This document shows, one piece after another, positions 33,611-44,962 of a stretch of 64,000 nucleotides of DNA. The stretch spans positions 16,792,725 through 16,856,724 of the forward strand of contig OY365810.1 in NCBI GenBank assembly GCA_959347315.1, read 5' to 3'. The DNA is from Bimastos eiseni. Lineage: Eukaryota > Annelida > Clitellata > Crassiclitellata > Lumbricidae. Every line of letters starts with the position of its first letter. The first letter of the stretch is position 1. A model generated the notes under the pieces. That model was not told the origin of the DNA. It made no database searches and saw only the letters and a program-made list of their open reading frames with translations. The translations under genes and the position numbers were made by a program.

Positions 33611-34180
33611 TTTCCATTTCTATTTCTAATTTCTATTTACGGATTTATAAAGCGCTTCTCACAGTACAACCTAATCAGAGGCGCTCCCAGTGCGAAAAAC
33701 CCCTAGAGAAAAGAAAAGTCTTAAGAGAACGAGCAGAAACAGTTGTGCTACTAGATAAGATTGCAGCACGAGTCACAGCAGGAAGGTTGTTCCATAGCAA
33801 AGGGCCAACAGAGGCATAGGCACGATGCTGAGCTGTGGCAGTTCTAGACTGCGGTACTAGAACATCGTGACGGTCTAAAGAACGGAGAGAACGTCCGGTG
33901 GTAGCTGAGATAGGTTTCCTGATAAGATCACATAGATAGAGTGGAGCTTGACCCAACAACGCTTTGAATGTAAGAAAGAGAACTTTGAAATGAATCCTAT
34001 CAGTCAAGGCAAGCCAATGAAGATGTTGAGTCATGGAAGTAGAAATATGTGAGAAACGGGGAAGACGGGCGAGCAGCTGCATTGAGTACAGACTGGAGCG
34101 GAGTGAAGCGGAGTTTTGGTAGGCCGATGAGAAATTGCTTCAATTTACGACACCGTTTGATAATTTGTTCACTAGCGTCA
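33610..34180 (-). mobile_element. L2-like LINE 3' fragment
   Basis: The minus strand encodes a reverse-transcriptase C-terminus with LHWLALTDRIHFKVLFLTFK, RAYASVGPLLWNNLP and GFSHWERL. An upstream piece (LPKLRFTPLQSVLNAAARP) is in another frame. The 3' tail is made of GAAATTAGAAATAG-like repeats at about 33610-33640. Confidence 0.75.
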
Positions 34181-34638
34181 CCCTCCCACTTTATCCAGGC
34201 TTGGGACTGACACTGACAGAGTGTGAACAGTGGCGGAATCCGTGTAGTTGAAGCCACTCTCTCAAACATTCTGCTACAATCTTCATGCATTGTGCGGCAC
34301 GACGGCGAATTGGTTTGAGCGACCGATCTGTAATGCGAACAGCAAGGAGCGACTGTGTAGAAAGTCATTCGAGCACAATTGCTGAGCAATATAACTGCAA
34401 TTGCGCAGTCGAGGCGTGTGCAATTCTGAGTTCTGGGAATTCAGGAAGCAAGGACGATATCAAAGACAGTTGTACTTATTGCAGGGTATGCGTGATAAGT
34501 CAACTGGTCAATGCAATTCAATATACAATGTTCCGCAAACGGGACACCCTTTGGTACACTGACGAGGAGCTGACGAATTGTCAGCCTGGTTTTTAGGGCC
34601 TACTACTGGTGCCCAGTATACTCAGAATGGTTCTACGT

Positions 34639-35335
34639 CTTTTGATCCTCGTCAGTTGATCCCCCGTCAGTTGGTCCCCTGTCAGTTGATCCCCGTTAGT
34701 TGATCCTCTGTCAGTTGATCCCCGTCAGTTGATCCCCTATCAGTTGATCCCAGTCAGTTGATCCTCTGTCAGTTGATCCCCGTCAGTTGATCCCCTGTCA
34801 GTTGATCCCCTGTCAGTTGATCCCCTGCCTATTGAACCAAGGCCAATTGGTACAACATATATGTCCACTTGCGACCTTCTCCATTATTAAAAAAAAGCGA
34901 CGTAAAAGAGCACGAAATGTTAAAATGATAAAAAATTCAAAAGCGTAATTGAGAGTCATGATATAATTAGTTTATCAGCAAAAAGTCCTAAGCAAAAGCG
35001 TCTATGCATGGGATCAATGAGCCATTGCTCTGATATAAAAGAATCTCCGTTCAACGGCTGTAGAGCGCAGATTGACACGAAGCCTGGGCATTAATTTGTT
35101 ATTTTGTAATATTATTTTGCAAATCTGTAAAATCAATCTTTTGTTTACTAACAGTATCAGCCACAAGTCTGTAACTCGCAGCCTAGAGATTTGCTGGGAT
35201 CAATTGATGAGGGGATCAATTGATGAGGGGACTAATTGACGGGGGATCAACTGACGGGTATCAACTGACGGGGAAATCGACTGACGGGTTATCAATTGAC
35301 GCGGGTCAACTGACGGGGGATCAATTGACGCGATA
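34639..35335. mobile_element. Fold-back element with terminal inverted tandem repeats
   Basis: The left end (34639-34828) has about 12 units of roughly 15 bp, type GTCAGTTGATCCCCT. The right end (35196-35335) has about nine units in the opposite orientation, type GGGGATCAACTGACGGG. Between them is about 365 bp of AT-rich unique sequence. No coding. The unit arrays themselves act as the inverted repeats. Located in intron 5 of gene A. The preceding 34181-34638 shows nothing clear. Confidence 0.75.
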
Positions 35336-35479
35336 CCCTCAGAACTGATGGTCCGCCCGGTCAATAAAACCCGTCAGCAATCGCTCCTTCGCAGTAATGA
35401 CGGTCGTCATCTGCCCAGTAGCGAAGGTCGAACAGTATGCAGATGAACGCCATATTTGTATAATGATTCTATCACTTAC

Positions 35480-35636
35480 CTTGAATAACTGTCACCTTCA
35501 ATGAGAAATCTCGCAGTTCTGTCGCACTCAAGAGAGTTCCGGTTGATCCAATCGCCGGAGGAGGTGAAGTGTTATGACGATATAAGCTTTTGATGTCGGT
35601 TACGATGTCGTAACTTATTTGCAGAGCACCTGAATT
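35480..35636 (-). CDS. Gene A exon 5
   Basis: Acceptor GGTATCAG, donor TCAAG/GTAAGT, phase 0 in and 1 out. It encodes NSGALQISYDIVTD and LRDFSLKVTVIQ, closing the N-terminal domain and linking it to the first cadherin-like repeat. Confidence 0.78.
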
Positions 35637-36551
35637 CTGATACCTAGAAATGGAATTCTCTAGTAAAGTTAATGCTGGATGGTTTAATATGTATAGGCTT
35701 ACATGGCAGAATGTAATTATATTTTACAAGGAAGTTAGGGGCTTGAAGAGGAAGAATGATCCACACACCCCGGGAAAACTACAGCCCACATGATTAAATT
35801 AACGCTTTAAGAATTGCATAGACTAATCCAGACACATTTTTAAAAGACCTAACCTTAGTGCACGCCAATCGGACATTAAATTTATCTAAATGAAGCTTAT
35901 GTCGAGATATTGAGGCAACTTGGATATTTAAAAGGGCAGAGTCTTGTTGAGAGTGGTTGATTGTATTTAATTAATTGAATCGTGTGATATTAATAAGGGT
36001 AGTTAAAAGTTAATCTTATCAATCTAACACTTTCTCAAATAAAACCACACACAGCAAGATCTTCTCGATTGGTTTACATGTATAGCTATTATAACAGTCC
36101 GATTAAATTTATTTGTCAACAGTAGCCTACAAAGTCTCCCACTACATGGAAGACCCTGTTAGGTACTGTCAGAAAATAAGTAAACACTCATGCAAGCAAC
36201 AAAAGTAAGTTCTCCCCATAGAGTGATACATGTACGTACATTGGTTAATGTCATTACGTTGATGCCTAGAATACTGTGGCCTTATACAAACAAAGCAATA
36301 ATATTATTATTATAGCACACTAAGCGAAGAGTGAAACACGTGCATGTGGATGTTATTTCGTGTATAAACTAACGGGTGGCATAGAGTTTAAAAAGTTACT
36401 TTCAACTGTCAGAGCAAATGCCAGCGGATAGGTTTGAGTAAGCCTATCAAAGTTTACAGTAATCAACACAGTCTTTATTTCGGATAGAACGAACTGTTAA
36501 CGGGCCACAAGTACAACGACGAAGAAATTTCTGGCTTCTTCTGATGAATAC
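35637..36551. other. Intron 4 of gene A
   Basis: Noncoding and AT-rich; no repeat or gene recognised. Confidence 0.5.
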
Positions 36552-36616
36552 CCACCATCCTATAACGAAGCCAGGTAAGACTGGAATTCTGTCAGCAGGT
36601 GCAATTCCAAAGGTCA
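36552..36616 (-). CDS. Gene A exon 4
   Basis: A small exon: acceptor ATGTGCAG, donor TGG/GTATTC, phase 1 in and 0 out. It encodes TFGIAPADRIPVLPGFVIGW. The RIPV...GFVIGWW pattern continues the domain from exon 3. The donor is weak; GTGGGT 3 nt upstream is an alternative but would break the phase. Confidence 0.65.
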
Positions 36617-37113
36617 CTGCACATAGAAAACAAATCGGAATATAGTATGATAGAATTTAGTTGCATTTATCTCACGTCCTGGCTTAATATTAGGCCTATA
36701 CAGTGAATTTTGAGACGATTTTATTATGATCTTCGATTGCATAGAACAGAAATGTCTGGAATCAGACAAGAGAGACAGAAACAAAATTGATTGCCAACAT
36801 GACAAACTACCAAACTCACTGAACTGACAGATCAACGTAATATTTTGGGTATTAGGTGGAAACAGCGAATGTCGTTCAAGGGGAGGACGAAGACATGGAC
36901 AACAGGCCTTATAAGACTAAAACTACTGTCGGATTTAATAAAATTCATATCGGCTAAATGTGCATAAAAGAAAAACTGAATTAAGCTGAAAAAGCAAAGC
37001 AAAAGTGGAAGAAAGAGAAGGTTATAATTAAATATATTATGGTATAACTTCTAAGGCTATAAGTGGGAAAGTTAAGGACTGTGAATAAACATGCATAATT
37101 TTAGTAGGCCTAC

Positions 37114-37344
37114 CGATATTTTCCATTGGTGAAGCACAATATGCCGATGAGAATATGTTTGTTCCAATGAGTCGGTAAGTCGAGCCACTACCGGTCGTCG
37201 AAAGTTTCCAGACTTCAAACACAATATTTGCAGTTCCAGAACTGCAAATATCATTCGAATGGAACACCCATTCCTGTTGAAATTCAACTTTATAATCTGT
37301 CATTTGCATTTGGATTATAAATGAGATATTGGTAGAATTTGATC
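37114..37344 (-). CDS. Gene A exon 3: N-terminal extracellular domain
   Basis: Donor ATCG/GTAGGC. The acceptor AAGTAG is weak but keeps phase (1 in, 1 out). It encodes VEFQQEWVFHSNDICSSGTA, NIVFEVWKLST and STYRLIGTN, resembling a beta-sandwich domain found at the N-termini of invertebrate extracellular proteins. No firm family name. Confidence 0.65.
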
Positions 37345-37489
37345 CTACTTGACCAAAGCTCAAATGTAATTCATTCCGATTATATTTGTTATTGAATTAT
37401 AACAGATGGTAGGCATAGTGTGAAATTAGAAATTTATGGAGCGCCACTTAAAGAAAACTAGTAAGAACAATGCTTTAGGCCCAACTTTC

Positions 37490-37790
37490 AGGTTTTCACA
37501 AGTCGTTCAAGTCATTTTTCGTTAGTCATGGCTGGACTGCGAGCGCTCCTGAGTAGGTTCTTGAAGGGCGTTATACAATAGGGCTTTCTCGGTCGTGGGA
37601 CATACCATCTGGAATGGACTTCCCATAGAGCTCCGCCTCCTACCTAAGAACTCATCACCTTCATTTTACGCCTCTCTCTTAAAACTGTCCTTTTCAGCCG
37701 AGGGTTAGGCTGGGAGCGCCTCTGAGTAGATATATGAAGGGGCGCTATGCCAAGTAATTTTTGATTGATTGATTGATTAATAATGCTCAG
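37490..37790 (+). mobile_element. L2-like LINE 3' end
   Basis: Plus-strand remnant of a reverse-transcriptase C-terminus (GLSRSWDIPSGMDFP-like translation near 37580) followed by GGCGCTATGCC and a TTGATTGATTGATT tail. No long frame. Confidence 0.6.
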
Positions 37791-38001
37791 AATGAATTAA
37801 TGAATCATATGTGAATTCTTAGGCCTTCATGTAGGCCTACATGTATGTAAGAAATTACAGAGATCTCACGAGTTAGCAAAACATTGCACAAACAACGCGA
37901 GAAAGTCACCAGAGAGTGGGGAGGTCACTCACGTGCGCACACGAAGCCCATAGGTCTACATCTGATTCCAATTCATAGTTGACAGATATAATTATATCAG
38001 A

Positions 38002-38346
38002 ATGAACCAGTTTCGTTGGCAGTGCAAAGTGACGAAAGACGGTGACGTGTGCGGCTGCACATCCGCTATGCATGCCTCAAGAGACCAGTTGCACTTTGAA
38101 CAAGGTCAGGCAGTCATTATTGTACTTGAGTCGGACCCGCGTTGGTTCTCACCCGAGACGAAAATTTTCCAGAACTTTGTAAGCCTAGACGGTTTTTGCA
38201 GTACCGTTGACCCGGCCAGACTCGATCGCATTTATGAGTACCATCATTCCTTATACAATCACGCAGATGAAATAGTAGGCCAAGAGAAATTAAATAAAAC
38301 ACTATCAAGCTCAAAAAATGGTGCGATTGGTAAAATAAATGTATGA
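38002..38346 (+). other. Unassigned 114-codon open frame
   Basis: ATG-initiated frame with WQCKVTKDGDVCGCTSAM and then DPRWFSPETKIFQNF. I do not recognise it and see no splice context. It lies just upstream of a non-LTR remnant and could be part of that or chance. Low confidence that it is a gene. Confidence 0.2.
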
Positions 38347-39295
38347 TGATGCAACAACCTCGGTGAAGAGCAGCATGGGCAACACAGAATTCAAGATCAG
38401 AGTGAGTGTACATCAAGAGTTGTGCCTTAATTAGTCCTCTACTATTTATCATTGTAATGGAGACTATATTGGAACATATAAGCAGAGAGGTACCGTGGGA
38501 TATGCTGTGTGCGGATGATCTTATAGTGGCAGCTGCGGAGGAGGCAGGGATACTAACACGTTTTACTAATTGGCAAAAAGCATTGGAGAGCAAGGGACTT
38601 GAGATAAAGTATAAACTATAATGAAACAGAAACCACGGTCTGGTCCAAGTTGGATAAAATAAGGCTGGTCAGCGACAGGTCTGAAAATGTGTTGAAAGAA
38701 AGTGAAAATTTTAAATACTTTGGCTTGGTAATGAATGCTAAGGAGGGGGTCTGTGAGCATGATGTCAAGAACAGGATAAAGATCGCTTGGAAAAATTAGA
38801 AGGACTTGACCGGTGTATTGTGCCACACCAAAATGCCCATTCGCATCAAGTCAAAGGTCTGCAGAACAATTATAAGACCGGCGATGATCTTTGGAGCAGA
38901 GCATGGACACTGACGAAGAAAGAAGAAGGCTTATTAGAGAGAACGGAGACGAGAACGCTGAGGTGGATTCTTGGAGCATCACTTAGGGATAAGAAAAGGA
39001 GCGAAGACATCAGACAGACGCTGGGAGTGGCATGTATCACTGAAAATATACGAGAGACCAGAATGAGATGGTACGGTAATGTGATGAGAAGAGAGGACAA
39101 AAGCTGCATTAAAAGAATTATGAAAGCGGATGTCAACGGACGACGCAGTCGGGGACGACAGAAGAAGAGATGGGAAGATATGATACAAAAGAATCTGAAG
39201 ACCCTAAGATTGAAAAATGAAGACACGTGCGACAGAGTCATGTGGAGAATAAGGATCCGAGTGGCTGGCTGGCTGACCCCTCCCCTTTAAGGGAT
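38346..39295 (+). mobile_element. Non-LTR retrotransposon fragment (reverse transcriptase 3' half)
   Basis: Encodes PLLFIIVMETILEHIS and LCADDLIVAA (RT catalytic region) at about 38420-38540. Then comes a frame 38787-39290 with LRWILGASLRDKKRSEDI, RMRWYGNVMRRED and GRRSRGRQKKRWEDM, the C-terminal signature of a widespread animal LINE group. It is broken by stops between the two parts. Family not assigned. Confidence 0.75.
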
Positions 39296-39303
39296 TAATT
39301 GAA

Positions 39304-39336
39304 GCCTGAAGGAGATATAATATATCTCCTTCAGGC
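39304..39336. repeat. 33-bp hairpin after the LINE fragment
   Basis: 15-bp perfect arms (GCCTGAAGGAGATAT and its complement) with a 3-nt spacer. An imperfect second round follows to about 39384. It may mark the end of the retroelement or an inverted local duplication. Confidence 0.75.
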
Positions 39337-39489
39337 CTGAAGGAGATATATTATATATATTATATATATTATACCTACTTCAGGCTTGAATTAAGTATAT
39401 TATACTATCAGGCATGCAAAATTCACAACATAAGCGAAAAATATGGCCGATTGGTACAGTCAGCAATAGTTGACTCCAAGATGAAATGG

Positions 39490-39630
39490 AAAATAATAAT
39501 AATAATAATAATAAATTTTTAATTTATGAATCCCGAGGGTTCATAATGCACCTCGGGCAGAAATAATGGGCCTGATAATAAATTAATAATAATAATATTA
39601 ATAATAATAATTATTATTATTATTAGTAGT
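39490..39630. repeat. (AAT)n / (TTA)n microsatellite pair
   Basis: AAT runs, a GC-rich island with CCCGAGGGTTCAT, then AAT followed by ATT runs, so partly self-complementary. It lies in intron 2 of gene A. Confidence 0.8.
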
Positions 39631-39716
39631 AGTAGTATTATCATGTACTTGACTCCCAATCTAGTTAGGCCACTACCCTACCTATGGTAGTGCTAGACCC
39701 AAGCCTGGAGAAAGGA

Positions 39717-39753
39717 TGTGTTTTCTTTGTATTACAGCATGTCCTACGATTGG
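39717..39753 (+). repeat. 37-nt inverted copy of the gene A exon 2 splice acceptor
   Basis: Matches exactly the reverse complement of 40545-40581, which spans the pyrimidine tract, AG and first 15 nt of exon 2. It is in the wrong orientation for gene A, so it is not a working acceptor for it. Confidence 0.85.
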
Positions 39754-40373
39754 ACATCGTAGGGTGACGATAATCATCTTTGTTTTGACTCTGTGGCATT
39801 GTACAGCGACTAACCGAATCCTTGCCTAACGGCTCCGTGGTTCAAGATCGTTTCTTGGATAATCAAGCACTATTGATATACACATGACATGTACTGTATA
39901 ACCCATATGTATATACATATATATACATATATATATAGGCCATACATATATTGGAGATACTACAGTGCTGGGGAAAACCAGTTGTCACTGAGAGAGCCCC
40001 GATTTCCCGGGTGTGTGGATCTTTCTGCCTCTTCAAGACCCTAACTTCCTTGTAAAATTTAGTTTAAACAGATACAGCTCAACATTGTACAGAGGGATCT
40101 TGCAGTCGCTGTCAGGAGACATGATGGTATCACGGCAGTGTCACTCATTGAATACCTTTAATGTCCATTTAACCTCTAGTACCAGGTTGGGATATGAATT
40201 AAAGTAACAGTGATTAATTAATAATGATATAAAATGTCGTTCTATTTGAAGTATATATTGTTAAATACATTTATTGTAACTCATTTGACATATTTAAGTC
40301 TTTTCATTTTTGATACAGTGTTTATATCACTCTATCATTATCGTGACTCTTTTCAACCGCTCTTGAACGTTAC

Positions 40374-40559
40374 TTGGGTCGAGAAGATCGTAACACACTG
40401 TACGTAGATTGGAGGTGCATCCTATAGAATAACTCACTCGTATGACTCCGTTGCAGTTGATAACTCCCTTTCCGTTCAAGAGGTAGTTTTGACCGGACGC
40501 TGCGTCTAATGATCGATTCAACGGTTCGACTCCAGCCTCTATGCCAATCGTAGGACATG
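40374..40559 (-). CDS. Gene A exon 2: Cys-rich N-terminal segment
   Basis: Acceptor TTGTATTACAG, donor CCCAA/GTAACG, phase 1 in and 1 out. It encodes CPTIGIEAGVEPLNRSLDAA and VSYSIGCTSNLRTVCYDLL, with four Cys and likely disulfides, the start of the mature protein. The phase fits exon 1 exactly. Confidence 0.78.
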
Positions 40560-41082
40560 CTGTAATACAAAGAAAACACAATTCTCATCAGATAGGCTAA
40601 TTACTGAATCTATGTGTCCATTCCTAATCCACCTAATTGGTTCTAAATGTATTATTGAGATTAACATCTTAATATTTCGACAAATTTGCCTTGCATGCGT
40701 CTATAGGTTGATACATCTTACACTAATAATATTACGCTAATAATATTCACTAATAATATAGACAATAATATTACGCGATAGAAGTTACAATTTAGGACTT
40801 TCCTATATGATGGGGTACCCCGCATCAAAGATTTAGCTCAAAGCTTACTTCAAAAAACGACAAAAAGTTGAAGCACGAGTTTTGGACTGAATGGACAAAG
40901 TATGAACCCAAAGACACACAGCAACCATAAGATAGGTCTAGAGCGATTTTTATTAGACCTAACTTGTGTTGATGGTCATATATATACGACCTGCTTCTAT
41001 TGCAAACTTTAATGCGTATTGCGTTGATTTAAAATGAGTCATTTAACAAAAACGAGACAAAGAACAATCATCGTTGACTTAC
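40560..41082. other. Intron 1 of gene A
   Basis: Noncoding. It includes a short cluster of ACTAATAATATTACGC-like words near 40722-40775. Confidence 0.5.
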
Positions 41083-41188
41083 TTTGCGTTTGAGAAGAGA
41101 CAATCAAAAAGGCGAATGGAATCACAAGAAGCAGAAACACTTGAGACGACGCAGCTGTCTCACTCTTTACCAGGGTTCCTATCATCAT
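41083..41188 (-). CDS. Gene A exon 1: start codon and signal peptide
   Basis: Two adjacent ATGs (41188 and 41185) open a frame with hydrophobic core VFLLLVIPFAFLIVSSQTQ, a secretory signal peptide, ending at a strong donor, GCAAA/GTAAGT. Phase 1 out matches exon 2. This marks the 5' end of gene A. No TATA box was identified upstream. Confidence 0.82.
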
Positions 41189-43356
41189 GTCTGCCAGATC
41201 AAATCCTGTCAAATATTGACCTTATTGTGAATATTTTTCTCAACTCTGCAGATCACAAAACATGCAAATATAATCTGTAGCTTATTAATCAACGGTCAAG
41301 CTAAGAGTGAAACCGATTTCTTCTTGTTCTAACCTGCTTTGGCGTTTATTGATATACATGAACATGTAGCTAGGCCATGGGTATAGGCCGACACGACATC
41401 AGCGCTATAGACTACATTCCCTGGTATTAAAACTCTGCATTCCAATATATGTGATGGTTAGTTGAGACAATTATATTGAGCATTATTTGCAGAGCCCATA
41501 AATCTCATGATGTACAGAAAGGAATGTAGTGATTTATCGCCTACACAGATGCTAATAAAGCAGTTACGTCTCTCAATCTCTCAATCGTGAATATTCCTAC
41601 AGCCTACACAACAACGTCCCTGTTCGGTCCTATTTTGCAGATAATGGACACGATTATTAGGGTTTACTTCTAAACAACGATGTTTTACATTCTTTGTAAC
41701 TTCTCAAATGTCATCGACGAACACTGACCAACGAACAGAAGAGAGCAAGGGAAACCATATAAAACAGACGTTACGGTATGTAGGACCTCGTAGGCCTATG
41801 TCGATGTCAAATGTTAGGCTTTGAATTCCATGCATGATGTACATAATAGGCATTTAATGAAGGGGCAAAATAGAAATGAAGAAACTTCCAAAAGAGAGTG
41901 ATTTTTTTTAAAACACCAGAAAAGAAACAAAGCAAAAAAAGAAGGAAGACAGAAACCGCCACTCTGTCACTTTGGTCGAGTCGACTTGACTTCCGTTGAT
42001 CGCCAGCTTCTGTTAGACATCTCCATCAAAAACGAAACAGAATTGCAGAAAAGGAAGCACTTTTATAATCTTTTTTTGCAATGTTTAATGTTTATTGATC
42101 ACAAGCACATTGCATCGTTATCTATATCCAGATATCCATATCCAAAAATCCATATTCACATATACGTATTCGGATAACCCAGTAAATAAAATACATTATC
42201 AATTTGATTGCTATAAAAACGTTACTACGCACAATACGCCTAATCCGTGACTGCATCGTTTTACTGTTCAGGTGATGGTTTCTGCTTATTCTTATATAAC
42301 GCAGAGCTGCGTTTTGGGGTTTTGCATAGACGCGGACGCTGTCATTAACTGTAAGCTGCTGCCGCAAAATTATTATGACATTTTCTTTGCTACGCTTAGC
42401 TAACTGCACACCAGGAAACAATAATAAAAGCGGATTCGCCATTTCAGTTAGAAAATAAAGCCTTATTAAGTGCACAACGAAAGTAAAGTTAGTGGCTTTG
42501 GCGCAATCCGCATTTAGCCATCAGACTGTCCGACCGATACAGGTATATTCAATGTAAAACAGTGAAGAGTTAATGACTTTGGCGTATGCTGTATAAATTA
42601 TAATTATAACTACCCGCAATGTCTCCAGAACAATCGACCGCTGTTGCTTTGCGATAAAGTCATCCTGCAGCGCAACATCTGTATGACACATCAGTTGATG
42701 TCAACGTTGAAGGAACGTTACTTAATAATTAAGCTAAGTACATGTATAATTAGGTGACTACTGTAGCTGTTCGGCTGTCCTCACCTGTATACCTTGAATG
42801 GTTAGCTTTCAGCCTACAGCTGAAGCCGTATCCACCGGACAATGAGTAGAAGTACCACAAACGGCCGGGGTCATCCTGGTAGGAGTCTATGCGTTGTCCA
42901 GACCCGTTCACGTTACACTATACATGTAGGGCCTATGTACCTTACTTGCTGCACTTTGGAGGCAATTGACTGGGTGTTTTTCACTTAGCCCATTTGATAG
43001 GTGTTGACCCTCAGGAGTGGGTGCCTTCCAATCGGGTTCAACAGAATCGAACAAAGACCCTGTATTTGTGGTTGGACCGCATGCACAAGGCTGGGTCAAG
43101 CATGGATGAGGAGGATCTGGTGAAGTTGAGATTATCTGACTGGAATCAGACCTTTCGTGACTTTAGGCGCAACTAAATGTCGTGTAACCAATGTGCTCGC
43201 ATTGATAGCTTTTTGCATCAGGTATGTTTTGTCAAAAGGAAACAGATGATAATTTCTGAGAATCTGAAGAATTCTGCACTATATCTACGCTCTTGTAGCT
43301 GAAGTTCCGGTGTCCAAGCCCTTTGACCTACCTAGTAAATCAGGTTATGGTCAGTG
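41189..43356. other. Upstream region of gene A, no gene recognised
   Basis: Presumed 5' flank and intergenic DNA between tandem genes. Several short open frames exist but none shows a protein-family pattern or splice context. It contains ATATCCA-type direct words at 42120-42170. Confidence 0.45.
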
Positions 43357-44962
43357 AGTAGTGAGGTAAGGGGCGGTTTAGACCCAGTTGCACTTAGTGA
43401 CCTCTGTGAACAGTAGACGCGCCCTTTGACCTGTCAAGTGACTGCCTATGACGTCATCCATTACCTAGGCGGACCCCTTGCCCCGCCCACTTGTCAATCA
43501 TCCATTGCTGTGAGTGCGCACTTGACCTTTGTACTGTACACAACCTGTCAATCATCCATTGCTATCGTGCATGAGGCTGCACTTTGCACTTGGCATCTCG
43601 TGCTCTATCAGTAGCTATTGTATACATCACCTGTCAACGGTCTACCAATCACCCACTGTTCTTCCAGCGCAGCCAATCTTTGTACTGTGCTTATGTCAAT
43701 GACCTTTGCCCATCCTATAGTAGTTTGGCGAGTAAACTGTTCTGTTTCGACCTTTGACATGGAGTTGACATATAGTAACAGGTGCATTATTTTTACGCTA
43801 CGTGCTCTACCAAATTTCTGTTTCATATACTTTTTACATCCACTTTAATCTAACAATTCCTTCAAATCCAACACCAAACTCCAATACACAACAGCTTTAA
43901 TATATCAAATTTCTGTTTTCTACATTTTCACATCCTATTCATTCTAACAATTGCTTAAGCTCCCACTTCAAACTCCAATTCCTACACACAATTCCTTAAG
44001 CCGCACAGTTTCAATGTATCAAACATCAAGTTTTTGGCTTCTTACACGAAAATTCCTATAGTTATGCATCGCTCACAGATAATCGACCACTATCACACCT
44101 AAAACTTGTAGTTTTTGATTATGCATTGTTTCTTGCATTTGCTCCAATTCTACAAAACCCCTTCACATGCCAAATAATCAAGCTGCATTAATTATATAAA
44201 TTTTTAAGTATTCAGAGATTTTATTAATATTATCATCATTACTAATAGTAATTTTTTTTAGTTTTATTATTTTTACTGTTATTATTTTTTTAATGCTATT
44301 TTTATTAATTTTTATTACTTTAACTATCTTTATTATTAAATTTTACGATATTTTTGTTCTTATAATTATTATTTTTATAATTATTAATCATAAGTTCAAA
44401 GGAATGGAAATTTATGGTTGGCACAGCCCCCTTGCCTAATGTTATGGTCGGTCTAGGGTTAGAGCACGTGTATTTAGAGTAAAAATATTACACCTGTCAT
44501 TATATGTCAACTCCATGTCAAAGGTTGAAACAGAACAGTTAATCGCCCCACTGCTATAGGATGGGCAAAGGTCATTGAGTACAAAGATTGACTGCGCTGG
44601 AAGAACAATGGATGATTGGTAGGTCGTTGACACCTTGTCATCTACTATAAGTGGCATCAGATGCAGTCGCAATGGTAGCATATCCAGGTGATGTATACAA
44701 TAGCTACTGATAGAGCGCGAGATGCCCAGTGCAAAGTGCAACCTCATGCACGATAGCAGTGGATGATTGACAGGTTGTGTACAGTGCAAAGGTCAAGTGC
44801 GCACTCACAGCAATGGATGATTGACAAGTGGGCGGGGCAAGGGGTCCGCCTAGGCAATGGATGACGTCATAGACAGTCACTTGACAGGTCAAAGGGCGCG
44901 AGTACTGTTCACAGACGTCACTAAGTGCAAACTGGGTTTAAATTATCCCTTACCTCACTACT
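43357..44962. mobile_element. Fold-back DNA element, about 1.6 kb
   Basis: Arms 43357-43795 and about 44485-44962 are inverted copies of each other. The ends are AGTAGTGAGGTAAGGG and CCCTTACCTCACTACT. The flanks TCAGTG (43351-43356) and TCAGTA (44963-44968) could be an imperfect 6-bp duplication. The middle, about 690 bp, is very AT-rich. The arms contain repeated CAATCATCCATTGCT words. No transposase. Confidence 0.78.
44631..44682 (-). repeat. Extra segment in one fold-back arm, copied at 45679-45732
   Basis: About 52-57 bp present in the right arm but missing from the left arm. Its inverted near-identical copy is at 45679-45732, outside the element. Confidence 0.75.

Larger units (their letters stand above)
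11610..41188 (-). other. Gene A: cadherin-like membrane protein gene, 17 placed exons
   Basis: An inferred gene model. Exons were placed by translation, splice consensus and phase: 41083-41188, 40374-40559, 37114-37344, 36552-36616, 35480-35636, 33039-33224, 31981-32255, 23373-23499, 22735-22973, 19601-19688, 18158-18351, 16787-17114, 16141-16259, 14764-15079, 14079-14232, 12497-12676, 11610-11731. Lengths and phases agree across every junction, giving about 1,024 codons. Order of parts: signal peptide, a Cys-containing N-terminal domain, roughly six cadherin-type repeats of varying quality, then an alpha/beta membrane-proximal region. The transmembrane exon is not in the window. Compare the gene B exon at 50064-50570. 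Confidence 0.8.

Noticed and set aside
34639..35335. Regularly spaced short repeats resembling a CRISPR array
   Set aside because: Units are contiguous with no unique spacers, arrays are inverted at two ends, and the DNA is eukaryotic.
41986..43176. Short ATG frames upstream of gene A (41986-42177, 42994-43176)
   Set aside because: No family pattern, no splice context and no paralogue in the window.
44442..44892. Open frames mirrored in both fold-back arms
   Set aside because: They are inverted copies of each other without protein-family patterns; explained by the repeat structure.
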